Source: Chloroflexota bacterium
GTDB lineage: Bacteria > Chloroflexota > Anaerolineae > Anaerolineales > Anaerolineaceae
Direction: 5' to 3'
Length of the DNA: 64,000 nucleotides
NCBI GenBank assembly: GCA_004347695.1
Contig: SLTK01000009.1
Location: forward strand, 935,744 to 999,743
Position numbers and translations under genes: made by a program. The notes beneath the pieces are model-generated. The model had not been told where the DNA came from. It ran no database searches and was given only the letters and a program-made list of their open reading frames with translations. Positions 28,373-37,604 of this stretch are shown here, piece after piece (position 1 is the stretch's first letter; each line of letters starts with the position of its first letter).

Positions 28373-29221
28373 TTATTTGACTATGCGCAGTACACGCGGT
28401 AACCCCGCCAGATCGGTCAGCATATCCACTGCTGTAGACGGTAAGAGCCGGTTTGCCAGCGCAGGCGCGCTTTCCCCGTGCCCGGCCTCGACTTCGAGCA
28501 GCATCAAACCTCCCTGCGCCAGCCAGCGTGACGCGTCGGCCAATAACCGTTCGATCAACCTCAGCCCGTCAATTCCACCGTCCAAAGCTTCAACCGGTTC
28601 GTAGCGCGTGACTTGCAAGTCAGTCAATTTTTTCGAAGGGATATACGGCAGGTTGGCCACCACCAGATCAAATGGTCCGTGGCAAGCCGATAACAAATCC
28701 ATTTCCGCCAATTCGACCCGGCCTGTCAATCCTAAACGGCGCATATTTTCCTGGGCAACCCGCAGCGCCAGGCGTGACCGGTCGGTGGCGCAAACCCACA
28801 GGTCGGGTACGTGGGTTGCCAGCGCTGCGCTGATCGCACCAGAACCAACCCCGACGTCGGCAGCCCGGCGGCGGTCTGGGTGCTGTTGCAACCACACAAG
28901 CGCTTCCTCGACCAGTAATTCCGTCTCCGGGCGGGGGATCAGCACCGCAGAATTGACCATAAAATCCAATCCGTAAAACTCCCAGTGGCCGAGGAGATAA
29001 GGCAAAGGTTCACCGGCTAAATGGCGGTGGATGAGCAGGTCAAGTTGCGCTAATTGATTCGGTGAGAGAATGCGCTCGGGATGCGCTAAAACCGCAGCGC
29101 GATTGAGCTGCAATACCGATCCAAGAATGAGCTGCGCCTCCAACCCGGGTTGCTCGACGCCGGTTAGCCGCTGGCGCGCAATTTTAAGCCACTCGCCGGC
29201 GTCAGTCGTCAAACTCTCCAC
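28373..29221 (-). CDS. prmC: Release factor glutamine methyltransferase
   Basis: PrmC methylates the GGQ glutamine of release factors. The N-terminal helical domain is followed by a Rossmann methyltransferase with ADVGVGSGAIS (SAM motif) and VVANLPYIPS, where NLPY stands in for the usual NPPY. The frame is open to an ATG at 29287, which would overlap prfA by 86 bases. A GTG at 29221 or TTG at 29212 gives the normal length of about 280 residues, so I used the GTG with low certainty. It is coupled to prfA. Confidence 0.92.
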   Translation of the reverse strand: MESLTTDAGEWLKIARQRLTGVEQPGLEAQLILGSVLQLNRAAVLAHPERILSPNQLAQLDLLIHRHLAGEPLPYLLGHWEFYGLDFMVNSAVLIPRPETELLVEEALVWLQQHPDRRRAADVGVGSGAISAALATHVPDLWVCATDRSRLALRVAQENMRRLGLTGRVELAEMDLLSACHGPFDLVVANLPYIPSKKLTDLQVTRYEPVEALDGGIDGLRLIERLLADASRWLAQGGLMLLEVEAGHGESAPALANRLLPSTAVDMLTDLAGLPRVLRIVK

Positions 29222-30272
29222 GGGTGGACAGGCGGTCGGCTTCGGAGCGAATGGAAAGTTCATCGATGAAGATATCCAGGTCACCATCCATCACACCAGG
29301 GAGGTTGAACGAGGAAACATTGATGCGATGATCGGTCACTCGATTTTGCGGGTAGTTATAGGTACGGATTTTCTCCGAACGTTCACCGGATCCCACCTGC
29401 GAACGGCGAGTTTCATCCAACTCCGCCTGACGTTTGGCTTCTTCCATTTCAAACAGGCGAGCGCGGAGGATACCCATGGCGCGCAGCCGGTTTTGCAACT
29501 GAGAACGTTCATCCTGGCAGGCTACCACAATTCCGGTTGGCAGATGAGTGATGCGAACCGCGGTGGCGTTTTTTTGGACATTTTGCCCACCAGCGCCAGC
29601 CGAGCGATAAATGTCAATTTTTATGTCCGAATCCGGGATCTGAATATCAATTTCATCGACCTCAGCCAGGACAGCAACAGTCACGGTGGAGGTATGAATG
29701 CGGCCGGAAGCTTCCGTCTGCGGGACGCGCTGGACGCGGTGAACGCCGGATTCATACTTCAAGCGTGAATAGGCTCCCTTGCCTTTGGCGGTAAAGATCA
29801 CTTCCTTGTAGCCGCCAATGCCGATTTCATTTTCAGACAGGATTTCGACCTGCCAGTTGCGGCGTTCCGCATAACGGGAGTACATACGAAACAGGTCAGC
29901 GGCAAATAAGGCGGCTTCATCGCCGCCCGTACCGGCGCGCACCTCAACAATGACGTTGCGATCATCACGCTTGTCTTTGGGCAACAACAGCGCCCGGAGT
30001 TGTACTTCCAATTCTTCCAGGCGCGGCGAAAGGTCTGCCAGATCGAGCTGCGCCAGTTCACGCAAGTCGGCGTCCTCGGAATATTCGAGTTGGTGCGCCT
30101 GCTCGATGCGCTCGGAAATGGAGCGGTAGGCTTCGGCCTTGGAGACAATTTCTTCCAGGTCGGAGCGTTCCTTCGCCAGTTCGGCGGTGCGCTGATAATC
30201 GTTGACAGATTCTGCTAACATCCGGTTCAGGTCGCTGAACCGGGTTTCGATTTGGGCAAGTTTTTCAAGCAT
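29202..30272 (-). CDS. prfA: Peptide chain release factor 1
   Basis: RF1 ends translation at UAA and UAG. The 356-residue protein has the peptidyl-hydrolase loop GAGGQNVQKNATAVRITH and the domain-2 region with VQRVPQTEASGRIHTSTVTV. The normal family length is kept. It heads the prfA-prmC-tsaC group, so the methyltransferase encoded next modifies this protein. Confidence 0.96.
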   Translation of the reverse strand: MLEKLAQIETRFSDLNRMLAESVNDYQRTAELAKERSDLEEIVSKAEAYRSISERIEQAHQLEYSEDADLRELAQLDLADLSPRLEELEVQLRALLLPKDKRDDRNVIVEVRAGTGGDEAALFAADLFRMYSRYAERRNWQVEILSENEIGIGGYKEVIFTAKGKGAYSRLKYESGVHRVQRVPQTEASGRIHTSTVTVAVLAEVDEIDIQIPDSDIKIDIYRSAGAGGQNVQKNATAVRITHLPTGIVVACQDERSQLQNRLRAMGILRARLFEMEEAKRQAELDETRRSQVGSGERSEKIRTYNYPQNRVTDHRINVSSFNLPGVMDGDLDIFIDELSIRSEADRLSTRGEFDD

Positions 30273-30389
30273 ACAGAATAATATCTAATCGCTTTCTTTT
30301 AACGTTTGCGGGTGAATTATACCAGAAGGGACAGGAAGTCGGGGGCCTAGCGCCTGGGTGAACAGGTTTTTCAATCCGTCACGGGTTAG

Positions 30390-30720
30390 GGAGCGATGCA
30401 CCTGCTCTTCCGAGATTAAAGTCAGGTGCAAGGCACTAATAAAGTGCAACGCACCCAACTTCTCGTCGGGTGCGTTGCTCCTGGTTTAACCGGTTAGCCA
30501 ATCCGCCACAGCTCAAGGAGCGATGCACCTGCTCTTCCGAGATCAAAGTCAGGTGCAAGGCACTAATAAAGTGCCTCGCACCCAAATCGTATTGGGTGCG
30601 TTGCTCCTGGTTTAACCGGTTAGCCAATCCGCCATGGTTATAAGGAGCGATGCACCTGTATTTTGAAGCAATTGTTCCAAGATCAGGTGCAACGCACCAA
30701 AACCAGGTGCAATGCACCGA
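30390..30720. repeat. 127-bp tandem repeats with conserved hairpins
   Basis: Two full units begin at 30390 and 30517 with GGAGCGATGCACCTG and a third, partial, unit begins at 30644, giving a 127-base period. Each full unit can fold into three stems: GCACCTG/CAGGTGC, GGCACT/AGTGCC and CGCACCC/GGGTGCG. Loop sequences differ between units while the stems are kept. No credible gene is present. The block lies between prfA and the pst promoter. Confidence 0.75.
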
Positions 30721-30741
30721 GATCAAAAGCATAAGGCTCAT

Positions 30742-30807
30742 CTTTACCTTCCGTTCACAAATCGTTAACCTACCCTTCGCGAGGGGTTAATCCCGGTGGG
30801 GTACGAT
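30742..30807 (+). promoter_or_regulatory. Pho box (five 11-bp direct repeats) and -10 of the pst operon
   Basis: Five consecutive 11-base units run from 30742 to 30796: CTTTACCTTCC, GTTCACAAATC, GTTAACCTACC, CTTCGCGAGGG and GTTAATCCCGG. The TT(A/C)ACC-like core and the 11-base period match PhoB/PhoP-type boxes in several phyla. A TACGAT -10-like element follows at 30802-30807 and places the start of transcription near 30814. This predicts induction of pstS under phosphate limitation by a PhoB-type regulator not present in the window. Confidence 0.75.
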
Positions 30808-30846
30808 AAGCACATGAAAAAAACTATCACAGGAGAAGAATCTAAA

Positions 30847-31884
30847 ATGCGCCGTGTATTTACAGCCGTATTGTTTGTAACCATTCTTAGCGTCGTTATG
30901 GCAGCCTGCGCGCCGACTGCGACCCCAACCCCGGCAGTTGCTCTCACCGAAGCTGTTCAGCAACCCGCGCCGACTGAGGTCGTTCAAGCTCCAGCCGATC
31001 CATTCGACATCAACCCCGCTGATTTCAGTGGCGACATCACCATGGCGGGTTCCTCCACCGTGTTCCCGGTCAGTGAAAAAATCGTCGAGCTCTTCAAAGC
31101 CGATGGTTATGAAGGCATGGGCAACATCAAACTTGACTCGATTGGCTCGGGCGCCGGTTTCGAGCGCTTCTGCACTAGCGGCGAAACCGACATCTCCAAT
31201 GCGTCCCGCGGCATCAAAGACTCTGAAATCGAAGCCTGCAAAGCCATCAACCGCACCCCGATCGAATTCCGCGTCGGCACCGATGCTCTGGCTATCGTCG
31301 TCAATCCGGAAAACACTTTTGCTGCCAATGTGACCCTGGAAGAGCTTGCCAAATTGTTCTCGAACGAAGCCCAGAAGTGGTCGGATGTCAACCCGGCCTG
31401 GCCGGCTGAAGATATTCACCGTTACGTTCCTGGTACCGACTCAGGCACATACGACTTCTTCATCGAGTTCGTGATGCAGAAAGTTTTCAGCAAAGATACC
31501 GGGGAAGAAATCTTTCTGGGGGCTGCCAATTTGCAGGCCTCTGAAGACGACAATGTGCTGGTGCAGGGTGTAGCAGGCGATCCGTATGCCATCGGTTTCT
31601 TCGGCTTTGCTTACTACAAAGAGAACGAAGACAAACTTGGCATCCTCTCGGTTGACGGCATAACGCCCGATTTCGACACCGCTGAAGCCGGTACATACCC
31701 GCTGGCTCGCCCGCTGTATATCTACTCGGACGCCGCCATCATGAAAGCTAAACCGCAGGTTTCTGCCTTCATCGGCTACTATCTGGCCAACGTCTCTGAC
31801 ATCATCGCCGAAGTCGGTTACTTCCCTGCCAGTCAGGAAGCCATCGACGCAGCCAAACAAGCCTGGCTGGACGCACAACCCTGA
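30847..31884 (+). CDS. pstS: Phosphate-binding lipoprotein PstS
   Basis: The protein captures phosphate outside the membrane for the PstCAB transporter. A lipoprotein signal ends at VMAAC, followed by a Pro/Thr linker. The mature domain has ITMAGSSTVFPVSEKI, IGSGAGFERFC and YVPGTDSGTYDFF, the usual phosphate-binding loops. I chose the ATG at 30847 (345 residues) because AGGAG lies upstream and the signal peptide is well formed; an ATG at 30814 coincides with the predicted transcription start and is an alternative. First gene of the operon. Confidence 0.93.
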   Translation: MRRVFTAVLFVTILSVVMAACAPTATPTPAVALTEAVQQPAPTEVVQAPADPFDINPADFSGDITMAGSSTVFPVSEKIVELFKADGYEGMGNIKLDSIGSGAGFERFCTSGETDISNASRGIKDSEIEACKAINRTPIEFRVGTDALAIVVNPENTFAANVTLEELAKLFSNEAQKWSDVNPAWPAEDIHRYVPGTDSGTYDFFIEFVMQKVFSKDTGEEIFLGAANLQASEDDNVLVQGVAGDPYAIGFFGFAYYKENEDKLGILSVDGITPDFDTAEAGTYPLARPLYIYSDAAIMKAKPQVSAFIGYYLANVSDIIAEVGYFPASQEAIDAAKQAWLDAQP

Positions 31885-31912
31885 GTCTGGTATCCGGGCG
31901 CCTTTGATATCA

Positions 31913-31946
31913 GATGGCTGGCGGTCCCACAATACCGCCAGTCATC
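31913..31946 (+). promoter_or_regulatory. Stem-loop between pstS and pstC
   Basis: GATGGCTGGCGGT and ACCGCCAGTCATC pair over 13 bases with one G-U and an eight-base loop. No T run follows, so it is more likely a 3'-end stabiliser or partial attenuator that keeps pstS mRNA more abundant than the transporter message. Confidence 0.6.
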
Positions 31947-31983
31947 TCCACATGAAAAAAAACAACCGTAGTAGGATGCTTGG

Positions 31984-32946
31984 ATGGAAAATACGGCACG
32001 TATAACCGGAAAACGAACAGCAACCGCCTGGAAGAAACCTGTTTCTTATAATTTGCAGAAAAAGACGCGGCCTACCGAAGCAATTATTCAGGCCTTTTTA
32101 TTATTCTGTGGGGTCGTGTCCATTTTGACAACGCTCGGGATCGTGTTGGAGTTGGGCAAAGAGGCCTGGCTTTTCTTTGGTGATCCAGAGATCAGCGTGA
32201 TTTCTTTCCTGACCGGAACCGAATGGCAGCCAAAAATTGGTAAGTTTGGGGTACTACCATTATTGAATTCCACCCTGATCACCAGCGTGATTGCCATCGT
32301 GGTGGCGTTACCGCTTGGCATTGCCACAGCAATGTTTTTAAGCGAGTACGCATCGCCGAAAATGCGGTCGATATTAAAACCCATTCTCGAAGTTCTGGCC
32401 GGGGTTCCAACTGTGGTTTACGGCTATTTTGCGCTGACCTTTATGACTCCCCTGTTGCGCGGTATTTTTGGCAGTCAGAACGTGGATGTGTACAACATGG
32501 CCTCCGCCGGCCTGGTGATGGGCATCATGATTTTGCCTTTGATCAGCTCCATGAGCGAGGATGCCCTCAGCGCGGTGCCGCGTTCGCTGCGTGAAGCCGC
32601 CTATGGGCTGGGTGCCACCCGGCTGGAAACGGCATTACAGGTGGTGTTGCCCGCAGCGTTATCTGGAATTATTGCCGCTTTTATCATCGGCGTGTCCCGT
32701 GCGGTTGGTGAAACCATGATTGTCGCCATCGCTGCCGGATCAGGCCCGAATTTCACCTTCAATCCGTTCAATGCGGCTGAAACCATGACCGGTTATATCG
32801 CCCGCATCAGCGGCGGCGATCTTTCCTACAATACGCCAGATTACAACAGTATTTTTGCCATTGGCCTGTTGCTTTTCCTGGTCACATTTGGGCTGAATAT
32901 TCTCAGCCGGGCAATTTCGCGCCGCTTCCGTGAGGTTTATGAATGA
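31984..32946 (+). CDS. pstC: Phosphate ABC transporter permease PstC
   Basis: The 320-residue membrane subunit of the high-affinity phosphate importer has six helices and the permease EAA-type loop [20 protein letters not shown]. It forms the channel with PstA. An AGGA site lies upstream of the ATG, and the stop overlaps the pstA start by four bases. Confidence 0.95.
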   Translation: MENTARITGKRTATAWKKPVSYNLQKKTRPTEAIIQAFLLFCGVVSILTTLGIVLELGKEAWLFFGDPEISVISFLTGTEWQPKIGKFGVLPLLNSTLITSVIAIVVALPLGIATAMFLSEYASPKMRSILKPILEVLAGVPTVVYGYFALTFMTPLLRGIFGSQNVDVYNMASAGLVMGIMILPLISSMSEDALSAVPRSLREAAYGLGATRLETALQVVLPAALSGIIAAFIIGVSRAVGETMIVAIAAGSGPNFTFNPFNAAETMTGYIARISGGDLSYNTPDYNSIFAIGLLLFLVTFGLNILSRAISRRFREVYE

Positions 32947-34199
32947 ACCAGATGGAGCCAAAAACCTTCGGTAGCAATCAGGAAATGCAGGATGCTGAGA
33001 AAAACTTTCTTCACCGGCGCCATCAACGCGCCCGTTTAGCGCAGTCAGTCTTTCAGCTAACCACCCTGCTGGCCGTGATTTTTCTGGCTGCCCTGCTGGT
33101 CACGGTCGTCAATAAATCCATGGGGTATGTGGTGGTCGAGAACAAGGTTGACCCGTCCACCCTATCGGACCGCCCGCTTTCCGAGCTGAACAACACTGAA
33201 CTGGCTCAAATTCTGCGGGAAAACCTGCGTAAAAATCGGGTGCGTACGCTCGAACGGGCTGGCTTCCTCGAGGACCAATCGCAAAGCACGTTGGTGCAGT
33301 TGGTCGAGACCGAAATTATCCAACCCGAAGTGGTTGAAAGCTACAATCTGTTCCCCTCCCTGATCAAACGCAGCAAAATTAAAGCCGACGCAGCGTCTAC
33401 TTACCCAAACGCTAAGGTTGAGTTTCGCTACTGGTTGAATGGAACCTTCCTGACCAACAGCATGGCCAGCCAGCCTGAATTAGCAGGGGTACGGTCAGCG
33501 CTGCTCGGATCATTACAACTCATTTTGATCACCATCCTGACCGCCTTCCCGATTGGGGTGGGCGCAGCCATTTACCTTGAGGAGTATGCTTCACATAAGT
33601 CCAGGATAAACCGTCTGATTCAAACCAATATAGACAACCTGGCCGGAGTGCCGTCGATCGTTTACGGTATTCTCGGCCTGGCGTTATTTGTGCGGGCACT
33701 CCAACCGTTCACCAGCGGCGCGCTCTTTGGTGTGGACGGGCAAAACGGCCGCACCATTTTATCCGCCGGTCTGACCATGGCGCTGTTGATCCTGCCTATT
33801 CTGATCATCAACGCCCAGGAGGCCATCCGATCCGTACCCGATTCCCTGCGGCAGGCCAGCTATGGGCTGGGTGCCACGCGCTGGCAGACTATCTGGCATC
33901 ACGTGCTTCCGGGAGCCATGCCCGGCATCCTGACCGGTACCATTCTGGCGATTTCTCGCGCCATCGGCGAAACCGCCCCGTTAATTGTGGTCGGTGCTTC
34001 GACCTTCATCACCAGCGATCCGACCGGGCCCTTTTCCAGTTTCACTGCGCTGCCCATTCAAATCTACAACTGGACCACCCGCCCGCAGCCGGCCTTCCAG
34101 CACATCGCTGCGGCGGCCATTCTGGTGTTGTTAATTGCGCTGTTGTCTCTCAATGCTGCCGCCATTTTGCTGCGTAACCGCTTCGCCAAACGTGTATAA
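32943..34199 (+). CDS. pstA: Phosphate ABC transporter permease PstA
   Basis: The 418-residue protein has an EAA loop [20 protein letters not shown] and the PstA-type permease core after residue about 170. It is longer than the usual 280-300 residues because of an extracytoplasmic region of about 120 residues between the first and second helices, as in some other phyla. It is translationally coupled to pstC. Confidence 0.93.
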   Translation: MNQMEPKTFGSNQEMQDAEKNFLHRRHQRARLAQSVFQLTTLLAVIFLAALLVTVVNKSMGYVVVENKVDPSTLSDRPLSELNNTELAQILRENLRKNRVRTLERAGFLEDQSQSTLVQLVETEIIQPEVVESYNLFPSLIKRSKIKADAASTYPNAKVEFRYWLNGTFLTNSMASQPELAGVRSALLGSLQLILITILTAFPIGVGAAIYLEEYASHKSRINRLIQTNIDNLAGVPSIVYGILGLALFVRALQPFTSGALFGVDGQNGRTILSAGLTMALLILPILIINAQEAIRSVPDSLRQASYGLGATRWQTIWHHVLPGAMPGILTGTILAISRAIGETAPLIVVGASTFITSDPTGPFSSFTALPIQIYNWTTRPQPAFQHIAAAAILVLLIALLSLNAAAILLRNRFAKRV

Positions 34200-34202
34200 T
34201 TC

Positions 34203-34988
34203 ATGGAAGATATGAACCAACCCTCCAAATACGCCATCGAAACCCGCGGGTTGAACATTTTTTACGGTGATTTTCAAGCCGTCAAAGACATCAGCCTGCA
34301 ATTCGAACGCAACCGCATCACTGCCATCATCGGCCCTTCGGGCTGCGGCAAAAGCACCGTTTTGCGGGCGTTCAACCGCATGAACGACTTCGTGCCGTCA
34401 GCGCACGCCACGGGCGAAGTGCTGTACCACGATCAAAACATTAACCACCCCTCCGTGGACGCCGTTCAACTGCGCCGCTTAATCGGCATGGTCTTTCAGA
34501 AACCGAATCCCTTCCCCAAGTCGATTTACGATAACATCGCCTGGGGCGCCAAAATGAACGGCTTCCGGGGCAATACCGACGACCTCGTCGAGGAAACGCT
34601 GCGCCAGGCAGCGTTGTGGGATGAGGTAAAAGACAACCTGAAGAAAAGCGCCCTGGCATTATCCGGCGGTCAGCAGCAGCGGCTGTGTATTGCGCGCGCT
34701 TTAGCCGTCCGTCCTGAAATCATTTTAATGGATGAACCCTGCTCGGCGCTGGACCCGATTGCCACCTTGAAAATCGAAGACCTGATGCGCGAGTTGTCGC
34801 AAAACTATACCATCATCATCGTCACGCACAACATGCAGCAGGCAGCGCGTGCGTCGGATTACACCGCTTTCTTCACCATGGATACCGATCGATCAGGCAT
34901 CATGGTGGAATACAATGAAACCAGCCTGATTTTCACCAAACCAAAAGATCAGCGAACGGAAGATTACATTACGGGACGTTTTGGGTAA
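34203..34988 (+). CDS. pstB: Phosphate ABC transporter ATP-binding protein PstB
   Basis: This 261-residue ATPase powers phosphate import. Walker A is GPSGCGKST near residue 43, the signature is LSGGQQQR near 155, Walker B is IILMDEP and the switch His is in VTHNMQQA. An ATG at 34212 is an alternative start. It follows pstA by three bases. Confidence 0.95.
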   Translation: MEDMNQPSKYAIETRGLNIFYGDFQAVKDISLQFERNRITAIIGPSGCGKSTVLRAFNRMNDFVPSAHATGEVLYHDQNINHPSVDAVQLRRLIGMVFQKPNPFPKSIYDNIAWGAKMNGFRGNTDDLVEETLRQAALWDEVKDNLKKSALALSGGQQQRLCIARALAVRPEIILMDEPCSALDPIATLKIEDLMRELSQNYTIIIVTHNMQQAARASDYTAFFTMDTDRSGIMVEYNETSLIFTKPKDQRTEDYITGRFG

Positions 34989-35012
34989 ATCTGACCAGGA
35001 AGAGGAAATCCT

Positions 35013-35693
35013 ATGCCGCGTAACACTCTCAATCGTCAATTAAATATGGTTCAGGATGAAATCCTTATCCTGGGAAGCATGGTGGAGCAGGCGACCCGGG
35101 CAGCCGTGGGGACGCTCAAATCTCGCGATCTGCGCGAAGCCAAATTGGTGTTCGAGCAGGACCAGATCATCAATGAAAAGCGTTTTGCTATAGAAAATGC
35201 CATTTTAATCTTGATGGCAACCCAGCAGCCTATGGCGCGCGACTTGCGTACCCTGGCAGCGCTGTTGGAGGTCAACACGGAACTGGAACGCATGGGAGAT
35301 TATGCCAAGGGCATCGCCAAAGTGACGCTGCGCATGGGTAATGCCGAGGTTAACCTGCCGATGGTGGAAATCAACCAGATGGCGGAACTGGCGGTCGGGA
35401 TGCTGCACCGCGCCCTAAGCGCGTTCATCGAAGAAAATGCTAACCTTGCGGTGGCCATCCCCAAAGAAGATGACCGCATCGACGAGCTGTTCAATACGGC
35501 CTACTCAAAAATTCTGCATGAAATGGTTGCCAATCCCAGCACGATTGACAATGTCAACCTGGCGCTGTGGGTCATCCACAACCTGGAACGGATGGCTGAT
35601 CGCGTGTCGAACATTTGCGAACGCACAGTTTTCATCGCCACCGGCGAATTGTTCGAAATGGACGGAATGGACGAAGAAGATCTGAATGTCTAG
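35013..35693 (+). CDS. phoU: Phosphate signalling protein PhoU
   Basis: The 226-residue protein consists of two three-helix PhoU bundles with the metal-binding patterns ELERMGDYAKGIAK and NLERMADRVSNICER. PhoU links PstB to the sensor kinase and damps the Pho response when phosphate is plentiful. It lies 24 bp after pstB, and GAGG precedes the ATG. Confidence 0.95.
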   Translation: MPRNTLNRQLNMVQDEILILGSMVEQATRAAVGTLKSRDLREAKLVFEQDQIINEKRFAIENAILILMATQQPMARDLRTLAALLEVNTELERMGDYAKGIAKVTLRMGNAEVNLPMVEINQMAELAVGMLHRALSAFIEENANLAVAIPKEDDRIDELFNTAYSKILHEMVANPSTIDNVNLALWVIHNLERMADRVSNICERTVFIATGELFEMDGMDEEDLNV

Positions 35694-35714
35694 GGAAGAA
35701 ATGACCGGCCAGGG

Positions 35715-36785
35715 ATGAAATTCAAGGCAAACCCGAACTTGCAAATTTACGGCGCTGTCACCATGATGACCCATCTGACAGCGTTGGTGCAGGAAATGGA
35801 AGGAGTTCGGCTGGCCAGGGACATTGAAGCCGTCCACCGCATGCGAGTGGCTTCGCGCCGGCTGCGCGCCACTTTACCTCTCTTTGGGCAGCAACTGGCC
35901 GGCAAGCGGCATTTGGTCTGGATCAAGACCATGCGCGGCATCACCCGCGCGCTGGGCGCGGCGCGCGACAGCGATGTGCAGATCGAGCATGTCAGTAAAT
36001 TCCTGGAGCCGCTGCTGCCCCCGAACCGCAGCGGCGTGCGGCGCTTACTGCTGCGCCTGCGCCAGCAGCGTCTGGCATTGCAGCCGCAGGTGATAAAGGA
36101 ACTCAATAAATTCGAAAAAAGCGGCGTGGTGGCTGAAATCGCGCAAAAGCTGGCGCCTTTTGATATCTACCGAGACCGGTTGGACGTCAATGATCCCGGG
36201 CTGCTCAAACTGGCCAATCAGGCTATCCATACCCGCCTGGGTGAATTTTTAGATTTCGATGCAATCGTGGATCAACCTGAACAGATTGAAGAATTACATG
36301 CCATGCGCATCAGCGCCAAAAGATTGCGCTACACCCTGGAGACTTTTGCGTCGTTATTCGATGACGGCTTGAAAAATTACCTGAAGGCCATGCGCAGCGC
36401 TCAGGACATGTTAGGCGCCATTCACGATTGCGATGTCTGGGCAGTGTACATTCCGCAGTTTATGGATGAGGAAAGCCTGCGCACCGCTGAATATTTTGGC
36501 AGCGTTCGAACATACAAACGACTGGTGCCGGGGCTTACCCTGTACCAGAATGCCCGCCGCAGCGAGCGCGAATCGATGTATGCCACCTTTCGGGGAACCT
36601 GGGCAGGTTGGAAATCGGAAGGCCTTTGGGAAAACCTGACTGCAATCCTTGAAGCGCGATTGACTCCGGTAGTGGAGCCCCCACAGTCGCCAGTTGAAAA
36701 TGCTGCTGAAATCTCTTCCCAGGTTGAAGTTACGCTTCCCGGAGACCCCGAGCAGAAATCGGCTGCCAGTTCAGAGACTTTGTAA
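35715..36785 (+). CDS. CHAD-domain protein (polyphosphate-binding)
   Basis: The 356-residue all-helical protein opens with the CHAD signature EAVHRMRVASRRLRATLPLF and repeats it in the second half as ELHAMRISAKRLRYTLETF, the two symmetric halves of the domain. CHAD proteins bind inorganic polyphosphate through these basic helices. It lies 21 bp after phoU on the same strand and is probably the last gene of the pst transcript, which links polyphosphate handling to phosphate uptake. The C-terminal 40 residues are Pro/Glu-rich and probably disordered. Confidence 0.85.
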   Translation: MKFKANPNLQIYGAVTMMTHLTALVQEMEGVRLARDIEAVHRMRVASRRLRATLPLFGQQLAGKRHLVWIKTMRGITRALGAARDSDVQIEHVSKFLEPLLPPNRSGVRRLLLRLRQQRLALQPQVIKELNKFEKSGVVAEIAQKLAPFDIYRDRLDVNDPGLLKLANQAIHTRLGEFLDFDAIVDQPEQIEELHAMRISAKRLRYTLETFASLFDDGLKNYLKAMRSAQDMLGAIHDCDVWAVYIPQFMDEESLRTAEYFGSVRTYKRLVPGLTLYQNARRSERESMYATFRGTWAGWKSEGLWENLTAILEARLTPVVEPPQSPVENAAEISSQVEVTLPGDPEQKSAASSETL

Positions 36786-36793
36786 TCGCGCTG

Positions 36794-37600
36794 TCAACTC
36801 GCGTTGGGCAGCGGTTCGAGCTGTTTTGCCAACACCAGCCCGGCAATTATCCAAGGCAGCATGGCGAAAAGCCCAACCATGCCTGGCCCTTCCAGGTCGA
36901 AAATAAAATCGACCCACACTGTACTGATGCCGGTGATGGCATAGGCGTAGATTGCCCAGGATGCAGGGATCGCGGTGGTATTGACCGGATGTTTGATCAA
37001 TCCGACAGCCAGAATCAGGTAAATGGCCAGTGCGGTAAAAGTCGTCAGCCACCAACCCCAAAAGTTTTGCAGCGGCACGCCAAAATAGACGCCCGGTGTT
37101 TCCCAAACCCAGTTTCCCCCGCCCACCATCATGGGATCCATTGCCAGGTCCCAGGCGGTCATGATTATCCCGGCAGCGGCAGCTACCAGCAAACTCCGCG
37201 AGGTGGGTGAACCGTAACCAGCCGGTACAAGCAGGTCTGCCATCAAATAGGACGCATATATCATCATGAACCAGGCGACCGGGATGAGCAGCGGTACTAA
37301 CCCAAGAAATTTCGGCCCCAGCAAGTCGGTGTAGTGATAGGGTCCGTACACCTTACCGGTCGCTACGCCGTAGCTTTCGAATGCCAGACTGACCGCGCTG
37401 ACGGTGATCACCATAAGCAAAATGCGTTTCCAACCGAAGCGCTGCGCACCGTGCAGTACTGCAAAAGCAAACAACACCAGCGTATTGACCGGCGTCAGCC
37501 AATTCATGACGCGGTGAAAAAAGGTGGCATTGACCAGCGCAATGCCGCTGAGCAAAACGGCAGCGAATAAAAGTCCCAGTGTAATTTTGCGGAGCGACAT
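36794..37600 (-). CDS. CruF-like carotenoid biosynthesis membrane protein
   Basis: The 268-residue protein has about seven helices and the pattern of the CruF/DUF422 family (carotenoid 1',2'-hydratase and bacterioruberin-type enzymes). Examples are AFESYGVATGKVYGPYHY near residue 73 and AWDLAMDPMMV near 148, followed by GNWVWETPGVYFGVPLQNF. It lies four bases after lipB in the same direction. No other carotenoid gene is visible, so the pathway must be completed elsewhere or the function differs. Confidence 0.78.
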   Translation of the reverse strand: MSLRKITLGLLFAAVLLSGIALVNATFFHRVMNWLTPVNTLVLFAFAVLHGAQRFGWKRILLMVITVSAVSLAFESYGVATGKVYGPYHYTDLLGPKFLGLVPLLIPVAWFMMIYASYLMADLLVPAGYGSPTSRSLLVAAAAGIIMTAWDLAMDPMMVGGGNWVWETPGVYFGVPLQNFWGWWLTTFTALAIYLILAVGLIKHPVNTTAIPASWAIYAYAITGISTVWVDFIFDLEGPGMVGLFAMLPWIIAGLVLAKQLEPLPNAS

Positions 37601-37604
37601 GTGT

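Noticed and set aside
30390..30720. CRISPR array
   Set aside because: The period is 127 bases with no unique spacers, and the units differ gradually, not as repeat and spacer.
30436..30741. Minus-strand open frame of 101 codons across the tandem repeats
   Set aside because: The translation is itself repetitive (NRLNQEQRT twice) and follows the DNA repeat period. It is a by-product of the repeats.
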